A stretch of 64,000 bases of DNA from Neorhodopirellula lusitana. Lineage in GTDB: Bacteria; Planctomycetota; Planctomycetia; Pirellulales; Pirellulaceae. Each line of letters opens with the position of its first letter. Within the stretch, counting starts at the first letter, position 1. Of the stretch, positions 10,092 through 18,850 are shown in pieces. A program made the position numbers and the translations under genes. The notes beneath the pieces were generated by a model, which saw nothing but the letters and a program-made list of their open reading frames with translations, ran no database searches and had not been told where the DNA came from. Location: contig NZ_FXUG01000002.1 in NCBI RefSeq assembly GCF_900182915.1, forward strand, positions 434,001 through 498,000. The letters are read 5' to 3'.

Positions 10092-10838
10092 TTAGGCTGC
10101 TTGACATCGCTGGCGTTGCCGTGCGGGATTGCCCATGACCATTTCGCCCGCAGGGACATTTCGTGTGACGGTACTTCCTGCGCCAATGACACATCCCTCG
10201 CCAATGTGAACTCCAGGCAGGACAACGCTGCCCGCACCCACAAGTGTCTGAGCACCAACGTGAACGCCACCGCATAGCACGACGCCACTTGCAAGATGTA
10301 CATGCTGGTCGACAACGCAGTCGTGTTCGACGGTGACGCGATGGTTGACTAGCACATTGTCGCCTAGCCTTGCACCTGCAGCGAGAATGACGCCACTCAA
10401 AATGTGAACACCGTTGCCGATCTCAACAGCTTGCTCTCGAATGGTTGTCGGATCGATTAGGTTCGGCAGTGAATAGCCCAGCTTCACAAGGCGTTCGTGA
10501 ATCGCAACTCGCAACTGGGTTGTGTTTGCGGTGCCAATGCAGATGACCGCTTGAGGTGGATGTCGATCCGACTCTTCATTGGTTGCTTTGGATTGTTTGG
10601 TACTTCGATGAAGCCGATCGTAGTAGCTTGCGAGGTAGCGTTCCTCGGTTTCATAGATCACCGGCACCGAGTCCACGCTGAATTCTTTGTCAGCGATCGT
10701 GGGTTTCTCTAGCAGGCAACTGATTTGGAAACCACAACGGCTTGCCAACGCGATCATGACTCGCGAATGACCACCGGCTCCGATCCCAATCAGCTGGGTG
10801 CTTGTGGTTGTGGAATTCAATGCGAAGTCTGGCATCAC
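10092..10838 (-). CDS. NeuD/LegH-family sugar acyltransferase
   Basis: The N-terminal part is a Rossmann-like nucleotide-sugar-binding domain (QLIGIGAGGHSRVMIALASR). The C-terminal half consists of left-handed beta-helix hexapeptide repeats (VEIGNGVHILSGVILAAGARLGDN and following), typical of PglD/NeuD/LegH acetyltransferases. In the legionaminate route LegH N-acetylates the 4-amino group after LegC. The start overlaps the legG stop in an ATGA at 10835-10838. In other nonulosonate clusters NeuD relatives instead O-acetylate the final acid, so the exact acceptor is not settled by sequence. Confidence 0.83.
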   Translation of the reverse strand: MMPDFALNSTTTSTQLIGIGAGGHSRVMIALASRCGFQISCLLEKPTIADKEFSVDSVPVIYETEERYLASYYDRLHRSTKQSKATNEESDRHPPQAVICIGTANTTQLRVAIHERLVKLGYSLPNLIDPTTIREQAVEIGNGVHILSGVILAAGARLGDNVLVNHRVTVEHDCVVDQHVHLASGVVLCGGVHVGAQTLVGAGSVVLPGVHIGEGCVIGAGSTVTRNVPAGEMVMGNPARQRQRCQAA

Positions 10839-12046
10839 GCCACCTTCCCGATCGTTTTGACATAGCCAGGCATGTCATGAAACGGTTTGCGAACTGAAAG
10901 GCCCGAACGCAGTCTCGATTCCAGTTCGTCGACGATAAGTTTGCTGGCAGTGCCATTCCCGTAGGGATTCGTCATTCCATTCAGCTTCGATTGGAAAGCA
11001 TGGCTGCAGGCCAAGCGTAAGGCAGACTCGATGTCCGTTTGCCCGTAACCGCAATTGATTACGTTCTCGCCGTGCAGGCGGCCTTTTTGCCGGTCACCGA
11101 TATTGACGACTGGCAGTTCGAAGGACGCGGCTTCGATGATTCCGCTGGAAGAGTTGCCGACCATTGCAGCAGCATGATGTAGCAAGCTGAAGTAGGCCTG
11201 CGTGCCCAGGTTGGAAACAAGCCTTACTCGTTCGGAATGGTCACTGGCGAATGCTTGCAGTGCTTCCAAAATGGCTGAGTTCCCAGGGTCCGCATTCGGC
11301 TGGGAAATGACGGCAGGATGAGGGCTAGACGCCAGCACTTCAAGTAAGGGCTGTAGTTGTTGTTCGGCGGTGCGGTTGCTGAGCGTTTCAGGATGAAACG
11401 TCACGGCCAGTGGTGCGACTCGAAGCGATAGCGAGAGTCGTGTTTCCAAGTCGGCGACAGACATCGGTTGGAAGGTTTCCAGATGATCTAATCCCGGTGC
11501 TCCGCTGACGACGACATTGTCTGGATTCTCGCCCATTTGGATGATGCGATTGGCGTATGCGGCAGTCGATGCAAAATGCAGATGACTCATCTTTGTCAGG
11601 CTGTGTCGATAGCTCTCGTCGATCGCACCTTGTGTCGTCTCGCCGCCATGGAGATGGGTGATGGGGATCGCGAAAGGAACCGCCGCCACCGCAGCGGCGT
11701 GCATTTCAAAGCGATCACCTAGCAACACGATCAAATCGGGTTGCAGTTTCTCAAATGCGTCGGCGAAACCAAGGGTTGCTTCGGCGCTCCCACGAGCGAC
11801 ACCGCGCGCATCGTTGGTGTTGTCCGTGATCGGAACTTCGGCAGAAACGGTGAAGCCTTCGCTCGCAATCCAATCGACGGTGTGGCCGTGCCGTTGGCTC
11901 AAATGGGCTGCCCCGGCGACGATTTGCAGGTCAGCCCAGGCCGTCTTTTGCAATCGGCGCAGGACGGGAAGATAGATACCGAAATCGCTACGCGCGACCG
12001 TAACGATGGCGATCTTGGAACGGAAGTTAGGCAGTGGCTTGTTCAT
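10835..12046 (-). CDS. legG: LegG/NeuC-like hydrolysing UDP/GDP-sugar 2-epimerase
   Basis: A GT-B-fold 2-epimerase of about 403 aa. The start region KIAIVTVARSDFGIYLPVLR is the typical NeuC/LegG opening. LIVLLGDRFEMHAAAVAA and THLHGGETTQGAIDESYRH are the conserved active-site segments, and the C-terminal GNSSSGIIEAASF binds the nucleotide. It releases the free 2-epimer from the nucleotide sugar for condensation with pyruvate or PEP. It overlaps the preceding legI stop and the following legH start by 4 nt each. GDP-linked substrate use is inferred from the ptmE-like gene in the cluster. Confidence 0.9.
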   Translation of the reverse strand: MNKPLPNFRSKIAIVTVARSDFGIYLPVLRRLQKTAWADLQIVAGAAHLSQRHGHTVDWIASEGFTVSAEVPITDNTNDARGVARGSAEATLGFADAFEKLQPDLIVLLGDRFEMHAAAVAAVPFAIPITHLHGGETTQGAIDESYRHSLTKMSHLHFASTAAYANRIIQMGENPDNVVVSGAPGLDHLETFQPMSVADLETRLSLSLRVAPLAVTFHPETLSNRTAEQQLQPLLEVLASSPHPAVISQPNADPGNSAILEALQAFASDHSERVRLVSNLGTQAYFSLLHHAAAMVGNSSSGIIEAASFELPVVNIGDRQKGRLHGENVINCGYGQTDIESALRLACSHAFQSKLNGMTNPYGNGTASKLIVDELESRLRSGLSVRKPFHDMPGYVKTIGKVA

Positions 12047-13077
12047 GCGACATCCGAGAACTGCAGCATCGTGCCCGCCGCAATCGCTCGCCGGGCTGTT
12101 TTGCCAGCAACATGAATTCTCATGTGAGGCGGCATTCCAGTGCCAGGTCGCCGAAGTGCGATACAGCTTTCGTCGATACGCTCGCCAGCATCAATATCGC
12201 GTGCGGCCACCAAACTCCGGCGGGCGACATCCGCCGTTTCTCGTTCACTGGTGGTCGCTTGTTTGCGAGGGCTTCCCATGGCGATTTCGACTTCTCGAAT
12301 TGCCGAGATCATTTGTGTTAGTTCAGGGACTTCCAAAGACGCGGCGTGGTCCGGCCCGGGAAGTGATCGGTCTAATGTGAAGTGCTTCTCAACGACGCAG
12401 GCTCCCAGTGCCACGGCGGCGGGAGCAACCGTGATCCCGGCGGTGTGATCCGAAAAACCAATCGGAAGATGGAACGCGTCGCCGAGCGTCTTCATGCTGC
12501 GGAGATTGACTTCTTCCAGCGGCGCGGGATAGGCGCTAACGCAGTGCAGTAAGGTGATTTTTCCACCGGATGCTTCCGCCATTTCGACGGCTTGCTCGAC
12601 TTCTCCGAGGGACGACATGCCTGTGCTGATGAACATCTCGCACTGTTCTTGTGCGACACGCTGGATCAACGGGAGATTCGTCAGTTCGCCACTGGGAATC
12701 TTGAAACGCTGGACACCAAGGTCGACCAGTAGATCAACACTGTTGATGTCAAAGGCGGTGGACATGAACTCGATCCCGATGGCTTGGCAATGGTCGGCAA
12801 GCGTTCGGTGGTCTTGTTCGGATAGCTCGAGTCGCCGCAACATTTCCTGTTGAGTTTCATTGGCGTCGCTTCCCCGCGTTTGATATTCGCATTTGGGAGC
12901 GTCTGCGACCGCAATTTCGTCGCTGTGGAATGTCTGGAACTTCACTGCGTCGGCGCCGGCGGCTTTGGCCGCATCGATCAGGGCGAGTGCGCGATCCAGG
13001 CAACCGTTATGATTCACGCCTGCTTCAGCAATAATGAAGCATCGCGAAACTGCGTTCAATTCGAGCCTAGCATCCAT
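12043..13077 (-). CDS. legI: Nonulosonic acid synthase (LegI/NeuB-like)
   Basis: The NeuB domain starts with FIIAEAGVNHNG and continues with AAGADAVKFQTF and the EKHFTLDRSLPGPDHA active-site motif. A C-terminal SAF (antifreeze-like) domain follows (RSLVAARDIDAGERID onwards). The enzyme condenses PEP with a 2-epimer sugar to give a nine-carbon keto acid. The ATG at 13077 is preferred to a TTG at 13095, because 10-12 residues before the first conserved strand is usual. It is separated from the ptmA-like gene by about 110 bp, the largest gap in the cluster, so a second promoter could sit there. LegI rather than NeuB is called from the legB, legC and ptmE neighbours. Confidence 0.9.
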   Translation of the reverse strand: MDARLELNAVSRCFIIAEAGVNHNGCLDRALALIDAAKAAGADAVKFQTFHSDEIAVADAPKCEYQTRGSDANETQQEMLRRLELSEQDHRTLADHCQAIGIEFMSTAFDINSVDLLVDLGVQRFKIPSGELTNLPLIQRVAQEQCEMFISTGMSSLGEVEQAVEMAEASGGKITLLHCVSAYPAPLEEVNLRSMKTLGDAFHLPIGFSDHTAGITVAPAAVALGACVVEKHFTLDRSLPGPDHAASLEVPELTQMISAIREVEIAMGSPRKQATTSERETADVARRSLVAARDIDAGERIDESCIALRRPGTGMPPHMRIHVAGKTARRAIAAGTMLQFSDVA

Positions 13078-13189
13078 GCTTTGTGGCTTATCCAAGAGTG
13101 AAGGAAATCCATGGCAGAAACCTTCCTGCGATGACTTTTTACATTCCCGGCAAGCTTAGTAGTTTGAGCATTTTGCGGCAAGACAGATC

Positions 13190-13981
13190 TCACCAAGCGG
13201 ACCACCCGCCGTCCACCATCAAGTTTTGCCCGGTGACGTAGGCCGACTGGTCACCCAATAAGAACTGGGCTGGCCCGACGACATCGTCGACCGTGGCCAT
13301 CCTTCCCAGCGGCGTGCGAGACTCATAGCGGGCGACAAATTTCTCGGGCTGATTGCGAAATAGACCGCCCGGTGACAGGCAGTTCACGCGTACTTTGGGG
13401 GCCATCGTTGTCGCCAAATAACGCGTCAATTGAATCAATCCACCTTTGCTAGCACCGTATCCAGCGGGATTTGCTCCCATTGCAGTGTCATCGTATAAAC
13501 GCTGGTCAGGACCACCAACGCCGTAGATTGATCCAATCATCAGCACGCTGCCACGCCCGCTTTGCGAAAGCGGATCAAGCAGGTGCTGGGTTACATAGAA
13601 CGGGACGGTGAGGTTGACTTCCAGGCACGCTCGCCACGTGTCCGCGGATTGCTGACCGAGCGGGACGGTCCAGCCTTGCAGTTCACTGGTGCCAACGAAC
13701 GCCGCGTTGTGGACGAGCCCATCGACGCCTTGGAGTGCTTCGGCGCTGCGGTCCATCGCCGCGAGTGTTTGCGATTGGTCGAGTAGATCGGCTGCGAACG
13801 AAACGACGGCTTGGTCGCGACCCACCTGATCGCAAATACTTGCAGCGACCTCGCACGCGGTCGCTTCGTCTCGATCAACGATCGCTACCCGTCCACCACC
13901 ATGGGCGATTTCGGTGGCCAATTGTCGACCGATATGCCCTGCACCGCCGGTGATAATGATACGCCGGTTTGAAAAATCCAT
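13190..13981 (-). CDS. ptmA: PtmA-like short-chain dehydrogenase
   Basis: A classical SDR of about 263 aa. It has the cofactor loop IITGGAGHIGRQLATEIA at the N-terminus, the NAA-type motif VHNAAF, a catalytic serine in LMIGSIYG, YGASKGG supplying Tyr and Lys, and a C-terminal VTGQNLMVDGGWS. In Campylobacter, ptmA lies in the legionaminate cluster and is thought to help supply the amino-sugar precursor. The ATG at 13981 is preferred to a TTG at 13987 that overlaps the legF stop. The family is certain; the PtmA label is by gene context. Confidence 0.82.
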   Translation of the reverse strand: MDFSNRRIIITGGAGHIGRQLATEIAHGGGRVAIVDRDEATACEVAASICDQVGRDQAVVSFAADLLDQSQTLAAMDRSAEALQGVDGLVHNAAFVGTSELQGWTVPLGQQSADTWRACLEVNLTVPFYVTQHLLDPLSQSGRGSVLMIGSIYGVGGPDQRLYDDTAMGANPAGYGASKGGLIQLTRYLATTMAPKVRVNCLSPGGLFRNQPEKFVARYESRTPLGRMATVDDVVGPAQFLLGDQSAYVTGQNLMVDGGWSAW

Positions 13982-13983
13982 TT

Positions 13984-14748
13984 TCAAGCTGCCCTCCGTA
14001 TCGGAATGGTGACGGTTGGTTCCGTTGTGGGAGCTTGGACGGGCTGCTTCGTCGCGTTCTCGTAGAGGAAGCTGGCGATTGCGAAATCAAGCGGCGTGTC
14101 GATGTCGATGGATCGCTCGACAGGCACCTCGACGTGGGCAACTTCGCAGTCGAAGATTCCCTTTCGAGTTAGTACTGCCGACGGTTTCGCAGCGTACGCT
14201 ACCGTCGTGATGTCGTAGACATCCGGTGCGTCTTGCCGCCGCGTGATCTGGCTGTTTCGCATCACCAAGTCGACTCGTTCCCGCTGGTCGACTTGAACTT
14301 GATTGAAGTACGGATTGCGATAGGGGGAAGCGACGGTCAGAACAATTTCAGCACCGGATGCACGTAAACGGTTGATGCATGCGTCAACATCGTTTGTCGT
14401 TCGCAACGGAGCGGTAGGCGGAATGCTGACGAACACATCGGGACAACACGGCGATAGGCTTTCGATCGCATGTCGCCAAGCGAGCCATTCGGAAGCGGTG
14501 TCAGACGCCAGTTCAGCCGGTCGCAAGCAAGGCACTGATGCACCGAAACGGACTGCTTCCGCAGCGATTGTGGGGCAATCCGTCGACACGAATACCTCAT
14601 CAATCTGGTGCGAGGCCAGTGCCGTTTGGATGGCACGGCCGATCAAGGAGACACCACCAAGCTTTTTCAGGTTCTTCCCGGGCAATCCCTTCGATCCGCC
14701 ACGGGCAAAAATGTAGCCGAAACACTTCGGGGAACTAAAACTACTCAT
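13984..14748 (-). CDS. legF: LegF/NeuA-like CMP-nonulosonate cytidylyltransferase
   Basis: A CMP-sugar synthetase. The N-terminal nucleotide motif is YIFARGGSKGLPGKNLKKLG; DEVFVSTDCPTIA and DVFVSIPPTAPLR follow as in NeuA/LegF/PtmB. It activates the nonulosonic acid with CTP, giving the donor for a glycosyltransferase. The ATG at 14748 is chosen because an AAAGGA element lies about 11 nt upstream, inside the end of the ptmF-like gene; a longer frame from 14790 would overlap that gene by 35 nt. The stop is adjacent to the ptmA start. Confidence 0.88.
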   Translation of the reverse strand: MSSFSSPKCFGYIFARGGSKGLPGKNLKKLGGVSLIGRAIQTALASHQIDEVFVSTDCPTIAAEAVRFGASVPCLRPAELASDTASEWLAWRHAIESLSPCCPDVFVSIPPTAPLRTTNDVDACINRLRASGAEIVLTVASPYRNPYFNQVQVDQRERVDLVMRNSQITRRQDAPDVYDITTVAYAAKPSAVLTRKGIFDCEVAHVEVPVERSIDIDTPLDFAIASFLYENATKQPVQAPTTEPTVTIPIRRAA

Positions 14749-14755
14749 TTGCTGA

Positions 14756-15787
14756 TCAATCCTTTGAGTTCCATGTCTCGGCTTGCTCAATCAAATCCAT
14801 TGCGAGCAATCCCTCTTCTCCTGCGGATGTGAATCCTGTTTTGCTAGCAATTCGTCGCAGGAATTCTCGGCTCATTTCGATGTACGATGCATTGCGATCG
14901 GCTGCCGAGTCGTCGTGGAGCATTTCGGTTTGCCCTGGCTTCGTCAAGGTCAATTGACGTTGCACACCGTCCCAGTGCAGGCTCCCCAGCGTGCCGGTTA
15001 CCGTGCAAAATCGGCGTGCTGTGCGACTGAGGAAATCGAGATGAACACGTGCGAGCAGCGGTCTGGGACATCCCGTCACCGTTCCCTGAAGCAGCAATTC
15101 AACGTGATCTTCGACATCAATCTCTAGATCACCAATCTGATCGAGTTGGGCCGAACGCACTTGCAGTCCTTCCTTGACACCGGCGGTTTGAGCAATCCAC
15201 TGAACGTAATCCAGTTCATGGCTCAGCTCTCGTAAGGCTCCACCGCCCAGTTGCCGCTGCGCCGACACACAGGTCCGGTAATCTTGATCAGGCCGCCAGT
15301 CGGGAAGATATTGCCCAACCGAAGCATCGATCGACAGGACATTGCCGATGCTTTTCGATGAAACGCGATGTTGTAGTTCTCGCAGGGCTTCATCGAAACG
15401 AAGGTTGTAGCCTGTCATCAGAACGCAATTGTTGGCCTTGCTCGCTGCGGTGATTCGCTTGGCATCTACGAGCACACTCGCCAGTGGCTTTTCCACCAAT
15501 AAGTGCGTTCCCACATTGGCGAGAGCGTTGACCGTCACCGCGTGTTCGCTAGCCGGATTGGCAATCACCGCCCAATCGGGACGCCACTGAGTCGCTTTTG
15601 GCAACTCCGTCAACACCAGGTCGGCCCCCAGTTGTTTTGCGGTCCCGTCCTCACGCCGCCGTAGCACCGCGATCGTGGAATCCGGGCATAGCTCGCGGAA
15701 GTTCTTCAGATGCCGCCGGCCAATGCTACCGAGCCCAACGATGAGCCCGCGAGGCTTGATCAATTCGTCGGAGCTATTCTGCGTCAT
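14756..15787 (-). CDS. PtmF-like Gfo/Idh/MocA oxidoreductase
   Basis: An NAD(P)-binding fold starts with GLIVGLGSIGRRHLKNFREL, and the conserved VEKPLAS loop carries the catalytic lysine; the C-terminal part is an alpha/beta Gfo/Idh/MocA domain. It is the first gene of the nine-gene minus-strand cluster, 7 nt before legF. PtmF of Campylobacter is an oxidoreductase of this class in the same pathway cluster and is proposed to act, with PtmA, on precursor supply. That assignment rests on context, not on residues specific to PtmF. Confidence 0.78.
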   Translation of the reverse strand: MTQNSSDELIKPRGLIVGLGSIGRRHLKNFRELCPDSTIAVLRRREDGTAKQLGADLVLTELPKATQWRPDWAVIANPASEHAVTVNALANVGTHLLVEKPLASVLVDAKRITAASKANNCVLMTGYNLRFDEALRELQHRVSSKSIGNVLSIDASVGQYLPDWRPDQDYRTCVSAQRQLGGGALRELSHELDYVQWIAQTAGVKEGLQVRSAQLDQIGDLEIDVEDHVELLLQGTVTGCPRPLLARVHLDFLSRTARRFCTVTGTLGSLHWDGVQRQLTLTKPGQTEMLHDDSAADRNASYIEMSREFLRRIASKTGFTSAGEEGLLAMDLIEQAETWNSKD

Positions 15788-16136
15788 GCGAGCCTCGGCT
15801 TAGCGGAAAGGTGAGCTTCAGCATCACTATGCGGCTTGAGAGGTTCACCGATCTCTTCCACTTGTAAGCTAGGATCTTCGCTTGGCATGGGTTGAGTGGG
15901 GGGCAGCAAGGAGGTGAGGACAAGCAAATTGCTGCACTGCTGAAGCGTAGCTGGAAGCGACGCGAATCAGCAAACACCTGAAAGGTATTGTTGTGATTTC
16001 GGGGAAAGGAAGATTTGGTAGTGAAATGCGATCGGCCACGCAATATCAATATCGCTCTATCAAATCTCGTCACAACACTGCTAGTCTTCCACTCCCGATT
16101 TGATACGTGAATTCTTTCCCAAACTGGATCTTCGTG
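15788..16136. other. Divergent intergenic region
   Basis: The region separates the first gene of the legionaminate cluster (minus) from the glycosyltransferase-like gene starting at 16137 (plus) and should hold promoters for both. It is AT-rich by eye. Small open frames on the minus strand here lack family signals and overlap the flanking starts. I see no repeat or clear hairpin. Confidence 0.5.
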
Positions 16137-17543
16137 ATGGTGGAAGCTCGCAAAGAGTCCGAGACCCATTCAGAAAATATTCTGGTCTACCTGGCCTATC
16201 CCACTTGGCGCAAGAATGCGTTGGTCGCATTGGCGCGCGCGAAAGAGCTTCAGGAGTCGGGGCACGAGGTTGTGGTCATGCACTGCGCTGCCACCGCGGG
16301 AACCTGCGCGGTCAATAGTGTTGGGAATCCGGCAACATGCCAAGCGTGTCAGAATGCCGTTCGGAAAAACACCACCAGGCTCGGTTTGCCGCTTGTGGCA
16401 CTCACTCCCAAGCCAGATCCAGATTCGGCGGAAGTCTCGTTTCATGAACGCAAAATCTTGCTGGAAGGCGTGATGAGCGGATTGATCTCCGCCTTTCGGA
16501 TGATGCCGGATGACATTCGATCAAGTCGTATGATTTCCGCGATTAAGCGTCGATACTTGCGAACTTCTCAGGGATTGCTGGCTGCACTCAAAAGCAAACT
16601 CTCGACAGGAGCATTTGACCGCATTGAGGTCTTTAACGGGCGTCACGCCTGTTCTCGCTTGTGTCTGATTGCAGCTGAGTCCCTTGGGATTCCTTTCAAC
16701 ACCTTGGAAGTCACCGCGTGCGGGAAACCGACCGTTTTCCAAGGACATCGCCCCCACGATCGAAAGCACATCCAAAAGCGCATTCTCTCCTACCCTGCTG
16801 ATCTTGAGACTGCGAGCGCATTTTACGAACGCAGAAGAAGTCCCAAGGACAATAAGTACGCAAAGAAACACAGTCGGTCGTTTGCACCGCCTGCAACGGA
16901 AGGCTTCACCAGGAAAGTCAGCGTTTTTCTAAGTAGCCAAGACGAGTTCGAGTCTCTCGGGAAAGACTGGGTATCCCCCTTCGCCGACTACGCTGCGGTG
17001 ATTCGCAAGATCAGTGACCAGAATCCGGATACACTCTTTTGTGTTCGCTTTCACCCCAATCAAGGTGATATTGCGACGGATGTCGTCACGCCGTTTGAGG
17101 ATGTTGAGCAACGCAAGAATGTGATGGTTTATTACCCCGACGTGAGTTTGGATAGTTACCAAATGATTGACTGGAGCGACCTCGTGATCACGTTCGGATC
17201 GACGATCTCCATTGAATCCTGCTGGATGGGGAAACCCTCGATCATCTTGGGCCCTTCCTACTACGATGGACTCGACGTGTCGTATGTGCCAACTTCCGTG
17301 GAAGAACTGGATCAATGCATTAAGGCAGATCTGCCACCTAAGAGCCGGGACAACGCCGCTCGCTTTGCGGTCTACGCCCAAAGAGACGGCGACGACTTCG
17401 AATACTTGCTCTACGATGGCAAGAACCTGCAGCCCAATGGATTTCGGCACCGCGGTCTGATCGCCACCCGGGTAGCCCGAGCAGTCGACAACCTGACTTG
17501 TCACACCATCAAGTCGCTGGCAACCCGAAGACGCTCAGCATGA
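16137..17543 (+). CDS. Capsule-type glycosyltransferase-like protein with four-Cys motif (paralogue A)
   Basis: About 468 aa. Residues 50-71 contain Cys at 50, 57, 68 and 71 (C-x6-C-x10-C-x2-C), with a TAGTCAVNSVGN core. The C-terminal half has FCVRFHPNQ and IDWSDLVITFGSTISIESCW followed by GKPSIILGPSYYDGL, which resembles the donor-binding end of capsule polysaccharide (KpsS/KpsC-like) transferases. The ATG at 16137 is preferred over a GTG at 16107. A clear paralogue lies at 20961-22508 with the same Cys spacing. Next to a CMP-nonulosonate cluster, a CMP-sugar transferase role is plausible but inferred. An alternative is a glycan-modifying protein with no transfer activity. Confidence 0.75.
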   Translation: MVEARKESETHSENILVYLAYPTWRKNALVALARAKELQESGHEVVVMHCAATAGTCAVNSVGNPATCQACQNAVRKNTTRLGLPLVALTPKPDPDSAEVSFHERKILLEGVMSGLISAFRMMPDDIRSSRMISAIKRRYLRTSQGLLAALKSKLSTGAFDRIEVFNGRHACSRLCLIAAESLGIPFNTLEVTACGKPTVFQGHRPHDRKHIQKRILSYPADLETASAFYERRRSPKDNKYAKKHSRSFAPPATEGFTRKVSVFLSSQDEFESLGKDWVSPFADYAAVIRKISDQNPDTLFCVRFHPNQGDIATDVVTPFEDVEQRKNVMVYYPDVSLDSYQMIDWSDLVITFGSTISIESCWMGKPSIILGPSYYDGLDVSYVPTSVEELDQCIKADLPPKSRDNAARFAVYAQRDGDDFEYLLYDGKNLQPNGFRHRGLIATRVARAVDNLTCHTIKSLATRRRSA

Positions 17544-17676
17544 CGAAGCAAACCATACTCTCAGATTTCAGCCATTGTCGCGGTGTAAAGCTCGACTAAT
17601 CGGCGGTTTGAATCGATGTCTTCGGGACCGTAGTCTTCGTCCTCGTCGCCTTTGATGTGAATAGACGAAGTCCTAC

Positions 17677-18684
17677 TTATGCGGCCATCGTGTCTCGCTG
17701 CCGAGAGACCATTTGGGGCCCCATTGAGTAACCATACTCACTAAGATCCGTACCGATTAGCTGGGAGGTAAGTTTGTTGCTCTCGTCGTAGAAACCGTCT
17801 GTGTACGACGCAATTTCGGCTCGTTTTGCTGCGACGAATTTCCGGTGCATTGAATCGGGTACCAGTTTTCCCAAAGCCGCTTTCATCGTCTTAAACGACC
17901 ATCTAGCCCGGGGAATCGCTATCGGTGAATACGAGTTTAGTGAACTCTTCACGAATAGCGGTGCGAGAATTCTTAGGTGATATTCGATGACTCGATTTCT
18001 GCCTGCGTTCTCCTGTGATTCGAATGGTAGGTCATTAGGGATCCGGGCCCCACTAAAAGTGGCAAGTTGACTGATGAAGTTTTTGGGTGCCCGGCGGAAC
18101 AACTCGTAAGGCAATACCAGGACATTGTCGCGTCCAAACAGCTTTTGATAGTGGTCGATCAAAAAGTGATACTGGAAATAGTGTTTGGAAAACATGGGTA
18201 AACGTCCGTCAAACGGTTCATTGATATACCTATCAAGACTTTGGATGCCACCCCCGAGCAAATATTGGAAGTAGGTCGACATGATCATCGAGTTCTGCTC
18301 TCGAACTACCATGAATACCTTCGCGTTTGGAAAAACAGCATGCAATCTCTCGGCCAAGCTCTTTTGGTCAAAGCCACCCGAGTGCGGATTTCCAGTGAAT
18401 TGTTCGCTTGACACAACCGGAATTCCTTCGGTGCGCCAGTTCAACTCCAACTCAAAGCGAGAACGCAGCGAATCTGCATGGAAGCCAAGAGGATTAATCG
18501 AAGAGCCGTTTTCATCACTGACAAACGGGCGGGTGAGGTCTACACTTCGAACCTTCTTTCGCGACCTGTAAGACAGAGGATAGAACCCTCGTGTGCAATG
18601 ATCGAAGAGACTCCGTTGAAGCCAAGTCGTGCCCGTTTTATGGTAGCCTACGTGAAGCAGGAGTTGGTTACTGTCCGTTTGCAT
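17677..18684 (-). CDS. Sulfotransferase-family protein A
   Basis: The N-terminal LLHVGYHKTGTTWLQRSLF is the 5'-phosphosulfate-binding loop of PAPS-dependent sulfotransferases, and VFMVVREQNSMIMSTYFQYL corresponds to the 3'-phosphate-binding region (Arg then Ser). About 335 aa, cytoplasmic, no signal peptide. It is convergent with the glycosyltransferase-like gene before it. It resembles the sulfotransferase at 22788-23633 (shared GNP, EQ/EN and YxQYL positions), suggesting paralogy. The substrate is most likely a surface glycan, from context. Confidence 0.8.
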   Translation of the reverse strand: MQTDSNQLLLHVGYHKTGTTWLQRSLFDHCTRGFYPLSYRSRKKVRSVDLTRPFVSDENGSSINPLGFHADSLRSRFELELNWRTEGIPVVSSEQFTGNPHSGGFDQKSLAERLHAVFPNAKVFMVVREQNSMIMSTYFQYLLGGGIQSLDRYINEPFDGRLPMFSKHYFQYHFLIDHYQKLFGRDNVLVLPYELFRRAPKNFISQLATFSGARIPNDLPFESQENAGRNRVIEYHLRILAPLFVKSSLNSYSPIAIPRARWSFKTMKAALGKLVPDSMHRKFVAAKRAEIASYTDGFYDESNKLTSQLIGTDLSEYGYSMGPQMVSRQRDTMAA

Positions 18685-18850
18685 AATCTTCTGTCAGGAA
18701 ATGAGCGGTGGTTCGCCTGCAGCTGCTTGTTGCGAGTGGGTCGACTTTGTACGGGGCGAACAGTGAATTTTGGGTCATGTCGTGTTCACTTGATCGAAAC
18801 TCAAACAACACTCTTGAGTTCGGTCAACGTATCCCATGCGACCTCAAGTA

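Noticed and set aside
15774-16169. Minus-strand open frame of 131 codons in the divergent gap
   Set aside because: No family signal, overlaps both flanking starts, and residue composition is like random sequence.
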